Positions 53,429-62,529 of a DNA stretch of 64,000 bases are shown here, piece after piece. The position numbers and the translations under genes were made by a program. The notes under the pieces are model-generated. The model was not told the DNA's origin. It did no database searches and worked only from the letters and a program-made list of their open reading frames with translations. The stretch covers positions 669,382 to 733,381 of the forward strand of contig NZ_AP018316.1 in the NCBI RefSeq assembly GCF_002368115.1. Direction: 5' to 3'. How positions within the stretch are numbered: the first letter of the stretch is position 1; each line of letters starts with the position of its first letter. This stretch comes from Dolichospermum compactum NIES-806 (lineage in GTDB: Bacteria; Cyanobacteriota; Cyanobacteriia; Cyanobacteriales; Nostocaceae).

Positions 53429-55399
53429 ATGTCTCAACCAACTATAGAATCCATTTTACAGGAAAAGCGGCTATTTCCCCCTACCAGTGATTTTTCAGAA
53501 AATGCCCAGATTAAAAGTTTAGCAGATTATCAGCGTCTTTACGATCAAGCCAAAGCCGATCCTCAGCAATTCTGGGCGGACTTGGCAGAAACTGAGTTGC
53601 ATTGGTTTCAAAAATGGGACACGGTGCTAGATTGGCAGCCGCCGTTTGCTAAGTGGTTTGTGAATGGGAAGATAAATATTTCTTATAACTGTCTTGACAG
53701 ACATCTCACTACTTGGCGGAAAAATAAGGCGGCGTTGATTTGGGAAGGTGAACCGGGAGATTCACGGACTCTGACTTATGCCCAATTGCATCGGGAAGTA
53801 TGCCAGTTTGCGAATGTATTAAAGCAGTTGGGGGCAAAAAAAGGCGATCGCATTGGTATTTATATGCCGATGATTCCCGAAGCTGCCATTGCTATGTTAG
53901 CCTGTGCGAGAATTGGCGCACCTCATAGCGTTGTTTTTGGTGGTTTTAGTGCTGAAGCTTTGCGCGATCGCTTGAATGATGCCGAAGCCAAGTTAGTAAT
54001 CACAGCCGATGGGGGTTGGCGCAAGGATGCGATTGTCCCCCTGAAAGAACAGGTAGACAAAGCTTTAGAAAATAATGGAGTTCCCAGCATTACAAATGTG
54101 CTAGTTGTCAAGCGCACAAATCAAAAAACACAGATGGCAGCAGGACGTGACCATTGGTGGCACGATTTACAAAAAGGCGTGTCTGCCGATTGTCCCGCTG
54201 AACCTATGGACAGTGAAGATATGCTGTTTGTTCTCTACACTTCCGGTAGTACGGGCAAACCGAAGGGCGTAGTCCATACCACAGGTGGGTATAACTTATA
54301 CAGCCATATTACCACCAAATGGATTTTTGATCTCAAGGATACTGATGTATATTGGTGTACTGCCGATGTAGGTTGGATTACGGGACATAGCTACATTGTT
54401 TATGGACCACTTTCCAACGGTGCAACCACTCTCATGTATGAAGGTGCGCCCCGTGCTTCTAATCCTGGATGTTTTTGGGATGTCATTGAGAAATACGGCG
54501 TTAATATTTTTTATACTGCACCAACAGCAATTCGCGCCTTTATCAAAATGGGTGAACACCATCCTAATAAACGTAATCTTTCTTCTCTGCGATTACTGGG
54601 AAGTGTGGGTGAACCCATTAACCCCGAAGCTTGGATGTGGTATCACAAAATCATTGGTGGTGAACGTTGTCCCATTGTGGATACTTGGTGGCAAACGGAA
54701 ACTGGTGGGATTATGATTACACCTCTACCTGGGGCAATTGCGACTAAGCCTGGTTCAGCTACTCTCCCCTTCCCTGGTATTATTGCGGATGTGGTAGATT
54801 TAGATGGAAATTCTGTCCCTGATAACGAAGGTGGTTATTTAGCCATTCGTCATCCTTGGCCGGGAATGATGCGGACTGTGTACGGTGATCCTGATCGTTT
54901 CCGTCGTACCTATTGGGAACATATTCCCCCCCAAGATGGTAATTATACGTATTTTGCCGGCGATGGTGCAAGAAAAGATGAGGACGGCTATTTCTGGGTC
55001 ATGGGGCGCGTGGATGATGTCCTGAATGTCTCTGGACACCGCTTAGGGACGATGGAAGTGGAATCGGCTTTGGTGTCTCATCCGGCGGTAGCTGAGGCGG
55101 CTGTGGTGGGTAAACCGGATGATTTGAAAGGTGAGGAAGTTGTGGCTTTTGTAACTTTGGAGGGAACTTATCAAGCCAGTGAGGAGTTGAGTAAGGAACT
55201 GAAGAAGCACGTTGCCAATGAGATTGGGGCGATCGCTCGTCCGGGTGAAATCAGGTTTACTGATGCTTTGCCAAAAACCCGTTCTGGGAAGATTATGCGG
55301 CGGTTGTTGCGGAATCTGGCTGCGGGTCAGGAGGTGACTGGTGATACTTCGACCTTAGAGGATCGCGGTGTTTTGGATAAGTTACGGGAAGGAAATTAA
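53429..55399 (+). CDS. acs: acetyl-CoA synthetase
   Basis: A 656-residue AMP-forming acetate-CoA ligase. Full family length with FDLKDTDVYWCTADVGWITGHSYIVYGPL, the P-loop LYTSGSTGKPKGVVHT, TAPTAIRAFIKMGEHH, DTWWQTETGGIMITPLPG, the hinge VMGRVDDVLNVSGHRLGT and the C-terminal acetylatable lysine in KTRSGKIMRRLLR. The ATG at 53429 (MSQPTIESILQEKRLF) is preferred over a TTG six codons earlier. It feeds acetate into acetyl-CoA. Its 270 bp upstream region is free of other genes. Confidence 0.97.
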   Translation: MSQPTIESILQEKRLFPPTSDFSENAQIKSLADYQRLYDQAKADPQQFWADLAETELHWFQKWDTVLDWQPPFAKWFVNGKINISYNCLDRHLTTWRKNKAALIWEGEPGDSRTLTYAQLHREVCQFANVLKQLGAKKGDRIGIYMPMIPEAAIAMLACARIGAPHSVVFGGFSAEALRDRLNDAEAKLVITADGGWRKDAIVPLKEQVDKALENNGVPSITNVLVVKRTNQKTQMAAGRDHWWHDLQKGVSADCPAEPMDSEDMLFVLYTSGSTGKPKGVVHTTGGYNLYSHITTKWIFDLKDTDVYWCTADVGWITGHSYIVYGPLSNGATTLMYEGAPRASNPGCFWDVIEKYGVNIFYTAPTAIRAFIKMGEHHPNKRNLSSLRLLGSVGEPINPEAWMWYHKIIGGERCPIVDTWWQTETGGIMITPLPGAIATKPGSATLPFPGIIADVVDLDGNSVPDNEGGYLAIRHPWPGMMRTVYGDPDRFRRTYWEHIPPQDGNYTYFAGDGARKDEDGYFWVMGRVDDVLNVSGHRLGTMEVESALVSHPAVAEAAVVGKPDDLKGEEVVAFVTLEGTYQASEELSKELKKHVANEIGAIARPGEIRFTDALPKTRSGKIMRRLLRNLAAGQEVTGDTSTLEDRGVLDKLREGN

Positions 55400-55448
55400 A
55401 TAACTGTGTAAAATCTGCATGGGGTGGGCAAAATTGCCTACCCTACGG

Positions 55449-55742
55449 TTATTGATGATAACTGGATACTTGAGGAATCAAACTGGTGGTTTTATTCACA
55501 CCATCCCAAACTATCCAGTTGATATCATTAGCTAAATCATCAGCTTGATTGGTAACTTTAAAATAGAATTTGTCACCGTTTTTAAACTGCACTGCAAAGT
55601 CAGCATTTTGGGCAAAAACAACTATAAAACCTCTATCCCGTAAGCAATACATCGCCCAATTTTTTAAGGATTGTTTATGGGGTTCATGGGGAATTGGGGG
55701 GTTAGTAATTACGTCTGCAATGACTTTTAAAACTTTTTCCAT
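55449..55742 (-). CDS. conserved cyanobacterial hypothetical protein
   Basis: A 97-residue protein (MEKVLKVIADVITNPPIPHE, LKNWAMYCLRDRGFIVVFAQ, FKNGDKFYFKVTNQADDLAN). It has a compact alpha/beta composition, no signal peptide and no membrane segment. I do not recognise a characterised family. It is convergent with acs, and directly downstream of a glyoxalase-fold gene remnant on the same strand. Confidence 0.6.
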   Translation of the reverse strand: MEKVLKVIADVITNPPIPHEPHKQSLKNWAMYCLRDRGFIVVFAQNADFAVQFKNGDKFYFKVTNQADDLANDINWIVWDGVNKTTSLIPQVSSYHQ

Positions 55743-55750
55743 ATTTGGAG

Positions 55751-55835
55751 TTAATTAGGATCACAACGAATTTTAATCATAAACCCATTGGGGTCATAAA
55801 AGTACAGTTCTTCAGTAGCATGAGGGGGGAATATG
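55751..55835 (-). pseudogene. VOC/glyoxalase-fold gene remnant
   Basis: The minus strand reads PPHATEELYFYDPNGFMIKI then RCDPN and a stop. LYFYDPNGFMIKIR is the C-terminal metal-binding strand typical of VOC-superfamily proteins. No upstream part is present; the sequence beyond 55835 does not continue the fold. Confidence 0.5.
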
Positions 55836-56388
55836 ATGATAATCAACTTCAAGTTGTCTTCTTCGTTCATTGAACGTATCTTATTTATTAGATTTTTAAA
55901 TAATGTCTATAATCAAAGAGCGATCGCGCGTTAAGCACACAAAAAATAACATCCAAAGCTAATAAAAGTTATATTTTAATTGTTCCCTAAAATATCTTCA
56001 AAGTTATGATATATAAGTAATAATAACTCTACCCCCCCGGCGAAATTAGTTTTTCTTATGTATTTTCATAGTTAATTGATAGTTGATTTCTCTATAGGAA
56101 TATCCTGAACATGAAATATTTATCCCATCAATTCTAAAACTTTCGAGAACATTGTATCAACTTCCATAATTGCCGTTGCTTTATGCAAACTAATTGATAA
56201 TTTATCCACTGGAAAATTTACTATTGAACAATATTAATTAGAATCAGTAAAATTTGCTCTTCTTGCATCGCAAGTTTAAGTGGCACAGGCTTCCAGCCTG
56301 TGAAAGTGTGAAAATCAAACCTGTAAAGTGATTAATTTTAATTCTTGTAACTATATTTTTAGGCATAAACCTTCCTCAATTCATAGAT
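55836..56388. other. decayed spacer with a degenerate UPF0175 copy
   Basis: No intact gene. At 56120-56218 the minus strand encodes SGKLSISLHKATAIMEVDTM then FSKVLELMG and a stop, matching the second half of the UPF0175 antitoxin at 56768-57007 (LISLHKAAEIMEMDTEIFLKVLELMG). A GTGGCACAGGCTTCCAGCCTGTG hairpin repeat lies at 56279-56302, and a GCGATCGCGCG site near 55920. Confidence 0.65.
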
Positions 56389-56548
56389 TTATGATTGTTT
56401 TTCTTTTTCTTCAACTAACAAAAATTCATATAATTCATCTATAGAAATAGGAAATTTATAAATATTATCTTCTGATTCATAAACATCTTCAAAAGATTCT
56501 ATTGCTTCCTTTAATTTATTAACTGCATCTTCTTGAGTATCTCCCAGC
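56389..56548 (-). pseudogene. truncated HicB-like antitoxin copy
   Basis: One reading frame gives GDTQEDAVNKLKEAIESFED, then VYESEDNIYKFPISIDELYEF and LLVEEKEKQS, nearly the same as the intact gene at 57912-58208 (GDTQEDAVNKLKDAIESF). Only the C-terminal half exists, and its left end is joined in another frame to the PIN gene at 56511. This shows a recombination between two toxin-antitoxin loci. Confidence 0.7.
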
Positions 56549-56765
56549 TATTAGCTAAAGAAACTAATTGTACTTTTTGGACTAATAATTTATTCTCAGC
56601 GATTAGTGTATTAATATGTCCAGATGATTGATCCTGTTTAGCACTGATTTCTTCTTTAACACTTTCTGGTAATAAAAATTGAGCCTCGTTTGTCAGGAAT
56701 AAATCTAGGAAATTTAACCGAGATAGGAAAATTAAAGGGGAAGAGTTAAATACTATTTTCATCAT
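56511..56765 (-). CDS. DUF3368/PIN-type toxin, 3' end replaced
   Basis: Starts MMKIVFNSSPLIFLSRLNFL, the first strand of PIN-like DUF3368 proteins (usually with N-x-S/T-P-L-I), followed by LLPESVKEEISAKQDQSS. After about residue 75 (VQLVSLANS) the frame enters the truncated hicB copy and ends WEILKKMQLIN, so the catalytic C-terminal half is missing (normal length about 150-160). It starts just after the UPF0175 stop, the usual antitoxin-toxin order for this pair. Probably inactive. Confidence 0.65.
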   Translation of the reverse strand: MMKIVFNSSPLIFLSRLNFLDLFLTNEAQFLLPESVKEEISAKQDQSSGHINTLIAENKLLVQKVQLVSLANSWEILKKMQLIN

Positions 56766-56767
56766 GC

Positions 56768-57007
56768 TTACCAATTTTTTTCTATAGCGATATCTTCAAA
56801 AGTAAGATATGAAAAATCTATTCCCATTAATTCTAAAACTTTCAAAAATATTTCTGTATCCATTTCCATGATTTCGGCTGCTTTATGTAAACTAATTAAC
56901 CTGGATGTTAAAGCACCGAGTACAAATATAAATGTCTCTTTTTGTTCTATACTCTGGAATAATTGTACTTGAGATGCGATTTCTTGAAAGGTAGTTTGGT
57001 GATTCAT
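56768..57007 (-). CDS. UPF0175-family antitoxin
   Basis: A 79-residue protein with the UPF0175 pattern: LFQSIEQKETFIFVLGALTS, then RLISLHKAAEIMEMDTEIFL and a C-terminal LMGIDFSYLTFEDIAIEKNW. The family acts as helix-turn-helix antitoxin for DUF3368 PIN-like toxins, and the toxin gene follows directly here. With the toxin broken, it may persist as an orphan. A second, decayed copy lies at 56120-56218. Confidence 0.75.
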   Translation of the reverse strand: MNHQTTFQEIASQVQLFQSIEQKETFIFVLGALTSRLISLHKAAEIMEMDTEIFLKVLELMGIDFSYLTFEDIAIEKNW

Positions 57008-57116
57008 TTATTTGATACTGTTTAATGGATTAAGTCTATTTTTATAATTATATCAAATGGTAAGGCGATCGCACTTCATACTACCCACATCAAACAGTGA
57101 TTGCACTTCCATTATC

Positions 57117-57473
57117 TTAAAATAAGCGATCGCACTCACAAAACCACAACCAAAAAGCGATAGATAAATACTCTAAAGTTTCTGTTTGTTCTTGTTCATC
57201 TCCTTCTTGTTCCCAAATTTTTAATAATTCCAGTGCTTTTTGGTTATTGCTTTTTGTCGGTTCTAATTGTTTTTTAGTCTCAATTATTGTTTCTAATTGT
57301 TTGATATGATCGAGGATTTTTTGATAAGATGCGGCATCTTGTACTACTAATTCTGCTTTACCATTAACTGTTAAAATCAGAGGATTTCCGGTTTCTTTCA
57401 TCTGGTTAATGAGTTCATTGGTGTTGCGTTTGAAGGTTGAGAGGGATTGAATATCTTGACTGAGATTAATCAT
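57117..57473 (-). CDS. Phd/YefM-family antitoxin, orphan
   Basis: A 118-residue protein. MINLSQDIQSLSTFKRNTNE, LINQMKETGNPLILTVNGKA and ELVVQDAASYQKILDHIKQL are classic for Phd/YefM, which repress their own operon and neutralise RelE/Doc-type toxins. After QEGDEQEQ the tail EYLSIAFWLWFCECDRLF is unusual and may come from a frameshift into a HIP1-containing repeat (GCGATCGC at 57126). No toxin gene follows; the next gene is the UPF0175 antitoxin. Confidence 0.75.
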   Translation of the reverse strand: MINLSQDIQSLSTFKRNTNELINQMKETGNPLILTVNGKAELVVQDAASYQKILDHIKQLETIIETKKQLEPTKSNNQKALELLKIWEQEGDEQEQTETLEYLSIAFWLWFCECDRLF

Positions 57474-57542
57474 GGTTGGTGACTCTGCACTAAATTTAGA
57501 TTTAATTTAATGTTAGCATAAAATTAAAAAGGTGATCGCTCC

Positions 57543-57791
57543 CTAAACATAATAGGCATAATAACCACTAATACAATTAACTTTTTCAAAATGAATATCG
57601 TCTTCTAGAAGTAATTTTGCCCTCGATTCATCATGAACTGGAATGAAAACAGTATCTTCTCCAGATTTCAACTCGATCAAAAATCCGTGATCAATATTTT
57701 CTTGATTGTATTGCGCTATGTGAATATTTGCTTCTTGACAACGTTATGCAATTTGCTGAAATGGTGATTTTGATTCTGATTCGGTAGACAT
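57543..57791 (-). pseudogene. small conserved protein gene with one nonsense codon
   Basis: ATG at 57791 opens MSTESESKSPFQQIA, then TAA, then the same frame continues RCQEANIHIAQYNQENIDHG, FLIELKSGEDTVFIPVHDES, RAKLLLEDDIHFEKVNCISG and YYAYYV to the stop at 57543. A single base change in one codon explains the loss (a former CAA, for example). Length would be 82 residues. Family unknown. Confidence 0.55.
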
Positions 57792-57911
57792 ATTAATTTA
57801 AAATGATGTTGTAAACTAAAATATTATAAAATATAAAACCCTCATTTAATAAAAGATTTATATTTATTTATAGGTTGTGTTGAGGTACAAAACCCAACAT
57901 TATTATTTACT

Positions 57912-58208
57912 TTAACAAACTTTCAATCTCTTCATTGGTAAAACCAAGTGTTCCTTTTCTTCAACTAACAAAAATTCATGTAATTCATCTATAGAAATAG
58001 CAGATTTATAAATATTCTCTTCTGATTCATAAACATCTGCAAAAGATTCAATTGCGTCCTTTAATTTATTAACTGCATCTTCTTGAGTATCTCCCTGTCC
58101 AACAATACCATTTTCTAAGCACAACCCCACCCAATAACCAGAACTTTGTCTGAGAACAACTGTGTAAAAGTTTATTTTTGTTTCCCTATAGATTAAATTT
58201 AGGATCAA
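57912..58208 (-). CDS. HicB-like (DUF1902-type) antitoxin-fold protein
   Basis: A 98-residue protein. YTVVLRQSSGYWVGLCLENG, IVGQGDTQEDAVNKLKDAIE and SFADVYESEENIYKSAISID show the partial RNase H fold of HicB-type proteins, in which the W-V-G-L-C-L-E segment and GDT-x-E-x-A helix are typical. HicB antitoxins pair with HicA; no HicA gene is beside it. The start is a TTG at 58208 (no ATG), so the N-terminus is uncertain. A truncated copy is at 56389-56548. Confidence 0.7.
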   Translation of the reverse strand: MILNLIYRETKINFYTVVLRQSSGYWVGLCLENGIVGQGDTQEDAVNKLKDAIESFADVYESEENIYKSAISIDELHEFLLVEEKEHLVLPMKRLKVC

Positions 58209-58217
58209 GAGAAAGTA

Positions 58218-58559
58218 TTAAGCAATAGCAAACTCTGTAAACTTACGAGTTTCAGGATCATGAAAAGCCAAAACAATATCCTCTTTTGGTACACCTTCCC
58301 TTAATAACTCCGTTGCAATACCTTCCTCAGTCCAATCTTCCTCAATGTAAATTTTCTGATTTTTAATACGAACGTAAATATGAGTATTATTAACTCTTTT
58401 TTTGTTAACCCAATCAATACTACGCCAAAAATAATGATGATTATTGTCATCAAAAATTAAACAATTTTCCGGGTGAAAATCAGGAGCTTTTTCAACAATT
58501 TGATAATATTCTGTTAAGATTTTTTTGATTATTTCTCCATATCTTGTGAGCTTATCCAT
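58218..58559 (-). CDS. xisI: XisI-family protein
   Basis: A 113-residue protein: MDKLTRYGEIIKKILTEYYQ, then RSIDWVNKKRVNNTHIYVRI, KIYIEEDWTEEGIATELLRE and GVPKEDIVLAFHDPETRKFT. This is the XisI family, first described as an excision-control factor of the fdxN element in heterocyst formation, but found as many orphan copies in filamentous cyanobacteria. It overlaps xisH by 31 bp, the normal arrangement. No element excision site is near, so the role here is probably not fdxN excision. Confidence 0.9.
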   Translation of the reverse strand: MDKLTRYGEIIKKILTEYYQIVEKAPDFHPENCLIFDDNNHHYFWRSIDWVNKKRVNNTHIYVRIKNQKIYIEEDWTEEGIATELLREGVPKEDIVLAFHDPETRKFTEFAIA

Positions 58560-58960
58560 GATACAATTTCCTCCTGTTCGTTATTAAAAACAATAAACTC
58601 TACCTGATGACGTTTAACAATAGATTTAACTGATTTTCTTTGAAAAAAGCTCTCAAATACAGTGTCTTTAACAGCTAAATAAATGGCATAATGTTTTTCA
58701 GATAAATCTAAAATATCACGATATACAATATATTGTCCTAATGCCAATTCAAAATCCCTCATCGGAGAAGGATTAATAAAACTTTTTATCTCCACAACAA
58801 TGGTACGATTATTTTGTTGAGCTAATAACGTTTTTTCAGCAAGTAGATCAGCGTAAAGTTGGGCATCTTCGTATTGTAAAAAATAAGAATCAGCTAAAAT
58901 CCTCCAGCCATCTTTAATTAAAGCATTTTTAACCGCATTATGGTAGATATCCTTTGCCAT
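58529..58960 (-). CDS. xisH: XisH-family protein
   Basis: A 143-residue protein of the XisH family: MAKDIYHNAVKNALIKDGWR, ADLLAEKTLLAQQNNRTIVV, EIKSFINPSPMRDFELALGQ and YIVYRDILDLSEKHYAIYLA. The EKTLLAQQ..IVVEIKSF segment has the D/E...E-x-K arrangement of PD-(D/E)XK nuclease folds. The ATG at 58960 is set by a strong AAGGAGG six bases upstream; the open frame runs 17 codons further without a ribosome site. Partner of xisI. Confidence 0.9.
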   Translation of the reverse strand: MAKDIYHNAVKNALIKDGWRILADSYFLQYEDAQLYADLLAEKTLLAQQNNRTIVVEIKSFINPSPMRDFELALGQYIVYRDILDLSEKHYAIYLAVKDTVFESFFQRKSVKSIVKRHQVEFIVFNNEQEEIVSWISSQDMEK

Positions 58961-59135
58961 TTTCCTCCTTAGTTTAAGTTCATTGATATTATAGTAACAT
59001 TTTTTTGACATCGGCTAAATATACAGAAACACGATCTTTCTAAAGATGATATTGCTTTCTTAAAATGACTCTTCCCCATAAAATGTAAATTATAACATAT
59101 TCAGGTGAGTCCATCCAGACTCACCCTAACCTAAA

Positions 59136-61766
59136 TTATACCAAAGCCGCCTGTTCCTCCTTACTAATCACCCTACCCTCATCTTGAAAACCAGCAATTT
59201 GATCAAAGTTCAAATAGCGATACAAATCATCAGCAAAAGGATGAATTCTCTCCGCCACAATCTCCAAATATTCCTGCACATTAGGAAGCCTTCCCAACAA
59301 CGCACAAACCGCTGCTAATTCCGCCGAACCTAAATACACTTGAGCGCCTTTACCCATGCGATTATTGAAATTACGAGTCGAAGTAGAAAACACAGTTGTA
59401 TTATCATCAACTCGCGCCTGATTTCCCATACATAAACTGCATCCGGGAATCTCAGTTCTCGCATTCGCACCTACAAAAACATCATACACACCTTCTACTT
59501 TTAATTGATGTTCATCCATTCTTGTAGGTGGTGCAATCCATAACCGCGCTTTCACCTCACCAGCACCTTCTAAAACCTTCGCAGTTGCTCGATAATGTCC
59601 GATATTTGTCATACAAGAACCCACAAAAACTTCTTGTACAGGATCATTGGCAACTGCCGATAATAACTTAACATTATCTGGGTCATTAGGAGCAGCTACA
59701 ATTGGTTCTGTGATTTGGCTTAAATCAATCTCAATTACTTCTGCATATTCAGCATCTGCATCTGCTGATAATAATACAGGATTGGCTAACCATGCCTCCA
59801 TTTTTGCCACGCGACGCATGATAGTTCTGGCATCACTATAACCCCGTGCTACCATATTTTTTAACAGAGCAATATTGGAACGTAAATATTCCGCAATTGT
59901 TTCTTCACTTAACTTAATTGTGCAACCAGCACAAGAACGTTCTGCGGAAGCGTCGGTTAATTCAAAAGCTTGTTCAACTTTCAAATTTGGTAAACCTTCA
60001 ATTTCCAAAATCTTGCCAGAAAAAACATTTTTCTTGTTCTGCTTTTCGACAGTTAACAAACCTTTTTGCATAGCCACATAAGGAATTGCATTCACAATAT
60101 CTCTCAATGTAATTCCTGGTTGCAATTCTCCTGTAAATCTGACTAAAACTGATTCTGGCATATCTAAAGGCATTACACCTAATGCACCAGCAAAGGCCAC
60201 TAAACCAGAACCCGCAGGGAAGGATATTCCTAATGGGAAGCGGGTATGGGAGTCTCCACCTGTACCCACTGTGTCGGGTAATAACATCCGGTTTAACCAG
60301 GAGTGAATGATACCATCACCGGGACGCAAAGCCACGCCACCACGAGAGGACATGAAGTCAGGTAATTCCTGATGGGTTTTAATATCCACAGGTTTGGGAT
60401 AGGCTGCGGTGTGACAGAAACTTTGCATTACTAAGTCTGCACTGAAACCTAAACAAGCCAGTTCTTTTAATTCATCTCTGGTCATTGGTCCTGTAGTGTC
60501 CTGAGAACCCACTGTAGTCATGATTGGTTCGCAAGATGTCCCCGGACGTACTCCTGGCAAACCAGCGGCTTTACCGACCATTTTCTGAGCCAATGTGAAG
60601 CCTTTGCCGGTGTCGGTGGGGGATTGGGGACGGATAAATAAATCGCTGGGTTTTAAACCTAATGCTTGACGGGTTTTGTCGGTGAGAGTCCGTCCAATTA
60701 GCAGGGGGATACGTCCACCGGCGCGAACTTCGTCTAAAATGGTGTCAGGTTTGAGGCTGAAGGTGGAAATTACTTCTCCTGCGGCATTGAGAACAGTTCC
60801 TTTGTAGGGATAAATGGTAATTACGTCACCGGTTTCCATTTTGCTGACATCGCATTGAATGGGTAATGCACCAGCATCTTCGGCTGTGTTAAAAAAGATA
60901 GGTGCGATCGCACTTCCTAAAATATAACCCCCAGCCCGTTTGTTTGGTACAAAGGGAATATCATTGCCCAAATGCCATAATACAGAATTGATTGCAGACT
61001 TGCGCGAAGAACCTGTACCAACAACATCACCGACGTAAGCAACAGGATGTCCTTTTTTCTTTAACTCTGCAATGGTTTCTAAACTTCCCGGTTGACGAGT
61101 TTCTAACATCGCCAATGCGTGTAATGGAATGTCTGGTCTGGTTGTAGCGTGGGTTGCCGGTGATAGGTCGTCGGTGTTGGTTTCTCCGGGAACTTTGAAA
61201 ACGGTAACGGTGATAAATTCTGGCAATGTAGGACGGGAAGTAAACCATTCAGCTTCCGCCCAAGAGTTTACCACTTGTTTGGCGTAGGGGTTGGTTTTCG
61301 ACAATTCCAAAACATCATGGTACGCATCATACACCAGCATAATTTTGCTGAGGGCGTTGGCTGCATAAGCGGCGATTTGTTCTCTTCCTTCTCCTCCCAT
61401 TACCAAGGGTGTTTCTGAAGCTGTTGATACAGAGGTGCTGGAAACTTGGAGTAAATCAATTAAGGATTGGACATTGTAACCACCAATCATTGTTCCCAGT
61501 AATTCTACTGCGTCAACTGGTGAAACTAAGGGACTGGTAATTTCTTCTTTAGCGATCGCAGTCAGAAATCCAGCTTTTACATAAGCAGCTTGATCTACTC
61601 CAGGGGGAATGCGATCGCGTAATAAATTTAACAATAATTCTTCTTCGCCTGTGGGTGGATTTTTCAGTAATTCACACAATGCTGATGTTTGTACTGCATC
61701 TAACGATAAGGGAGGAATACCCAGTTGGGCGCGCTCGGCAACCTGTTGACGATATTCTTGTAGCAT
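59136..61766 (-). CDS. acnB: aconitate hydratase B
   Basis: An 876-residue AcnB, the [4Fe-4S] enzyme that interconverts citrate and isocitrate. The N-terminal HEAT-like region (MLQEYRQQVAERAQLGIPPL) distinguishes AcnB from AcnA. Seen: DDLSPATHATTRPDIPLHAL, GVGTGSSRKSAINSVLWHLG-type swivel segment, TTGPMTRDELKELACLGF, GGDSHTRFPLGISFPAGSG, and the cluster cysteines in RSCAGCTIKL, with IPGCSLCMGNQARVDDN near the C-terminus. Full length. Monocistronic; divergent from the VapC pair. Confidence 0.97.
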   Translation of the reverse strand: MLQEYRQQVAERAQLGIPPLSLDAVQTSALCELLKNPPTGEEELLLNLLRDRIPPGVDQAAYVKAGFLTAIAKEEITSPLVSPVDAVELLGTMIGGYNVQSLIDLLQVSSTSVSTASETPLVMGGEGREQIAAYAANALSKIMLVYDAYHDVLELSKTNPYAKQVVNSWAEAEWFTSRPTLPEFITVTVFKVPGETNTDDLSPATHATTRPDIPLHALAMLETRQPGSLETIAELKKKGHPVAYVGDVVGTGSSRKSAINSVLWHLGNDIPFVPNKRAGGYILGSAIAPIFFNTAEDAGALPIQCDVSKMETGDVITIYPYKGTVLNAAGEVISTFSLKPDTILDEVRAGGRIPLLIGRTLTDKTRQALGLKPSDLFIRPQSPTDTGKGFTLAQKMVGKAAGLPGVRPGTSCEPIMTTVGSQDTTGPMTRDELKELACLGFSADLVMQSFCHTAAYPKPVDIKTHQELPDFMSSRGGVALRPGDGIIHSWLNRMLLPDTVGTGGDSHTRFPLGISFPAGSGLVAFAGALGVMPLDMPESVLVRFTGELQPGITLRDIVNAIPYVAMQKGLLTVEKQNKKNVFSGKILEIEGLPNLKVEQAFELTDASAERSCAGCTIKLSEETIAEYLRSNIALLKNMVARGYSDARTIMRRVAKMEAWLANPVLLSADADAEYAEVIEIDLSQITEPIVAAPNDPDNVKLLSAVANDPVQEVFVGSCMTNIGHYRATAKVLEGAGEVKARLWIAPPTRMDEHQLKVEGVYDVFVGANARTEIPGCSLCMGNQARVDDNTTVFSTSTRNFNNRMGKGAQVYLGSAELAAVCALLGRLPNVQEYLEIVAERIHPFADDLYRYLNFDQIAGFQDEGRVISKEEQAALV

Positions 61767-61916
61767 GGTTTAGATTGTGATCCTGTAATGTCTTGCTTTC
61801 ATTATTATTTTATTGTAAGGGAATTGTTACAGGAGTTACTGGTAAACGAATTTGTCAAAAACAAACAATTTATAGATTATAATTTTGAATAGAATCTTTA
61901 TTCTAGGTAATTTACT

Positions 61917-62132
61917 ATGGTTACAAAACAAATAATTCAAGAAAAATTAGAAAATTTAACTCAAGAAGAACTTAATCAAGTTTATGGATTAATTGAACAA
62001 TTAGGTAGTGCAGAAAATACTGTTAAAAAGCCTAGTATAATGTCTAAATTAAGACAAATATCTATTGATGCTCCTGAAGATTTTTCGGTTAAACTTGCAA
62101 TTAGTTTTGGGAGAGATGTAAGTGAGGACTAA
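61917..62132 (+). CDS. antitoxin of a VapC-type pair
   Basis: A 71-residue protein, mostly helical at the start (IQEKLENLTQEELNQVYGLI) with a C-terminal MSKLRQISIDAPEDFSVKLA tail. Small size, position and an 11 bp overlap with a PIN toxin gene identify it as the antitoxin. I cannot assign a DNA-binding family with certainty; the KLRQI..DAPEDFS tail is common among cyanobacterial VapB-like antitoxins. Confidence 0.7.
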   Translation: MVTKQIIQEKLENLTQEELNQVYGLIEQLGSAENTVKKPSIMSKLRQISIDAPEDFSVKLAISFGRDVSED

Positions 62133-62529
62133 AATTTTCGTAGATACTTGGTTTTTTGTTGCTTTAATTAATAAACGAGATCAATATCATCAAAAAGCCT
62201 TAGAATTATCTGAAGAATACGAAAGTTATCCTTTGATTACAACTGATGCAGTTTTTTTAGAAGTTGGTAATGCTTTATCAAATAATTATAAAAATGAAGC
62301 AGTTGAATTAATTGAAAGTTTTCTAGAATCTGATGATGTTGAAGTTATTCGTTTAAATACTGATTTATTTGATGAAGCATTGAGTTTATACAAAAAACAT
62401 CAAGATAAATCTTGGGGTTTAGTCGATTGTATTTCTTTTGTGGTGATGAAAAGACATGAAATTACCCAAGCATTAACTTTTGATAGGCATTTTATTCAAG
62501 CAGGTTTTCAAGCATTAATGAAACAATAG
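62122..62529 (+). CDS. VapC-like PIN-domain toxin
   Basis: A 135-residue PIN ribonuclease. The acidic active-site residues appear in order: Asp in KIFVDTWFFVALINKRDQYH, Glu in LITTDAVFLEVGNALSNNY, Asp in WGLVDCISFVVMKR and Asp in ALTFDRHFIQAGF. Such toxins cut tRNA or rRNA. It starts at a GTG overlapping the antitoxin gene. Complete and probably functional, unlike the other toxin genes in this region. Confidence 0.88.
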   Translation: MRTKIFVDTWFFVALINKRDQYHQKALELSEEYESYPLITTDAVFLEVGNALSNNYKNEAVELIESFLESDDVEVIRLNTDLFDEALSLYKKHQDKSWGLVDCISFVVMKRHEITQALTFDRHFIQAGFQALMKQ

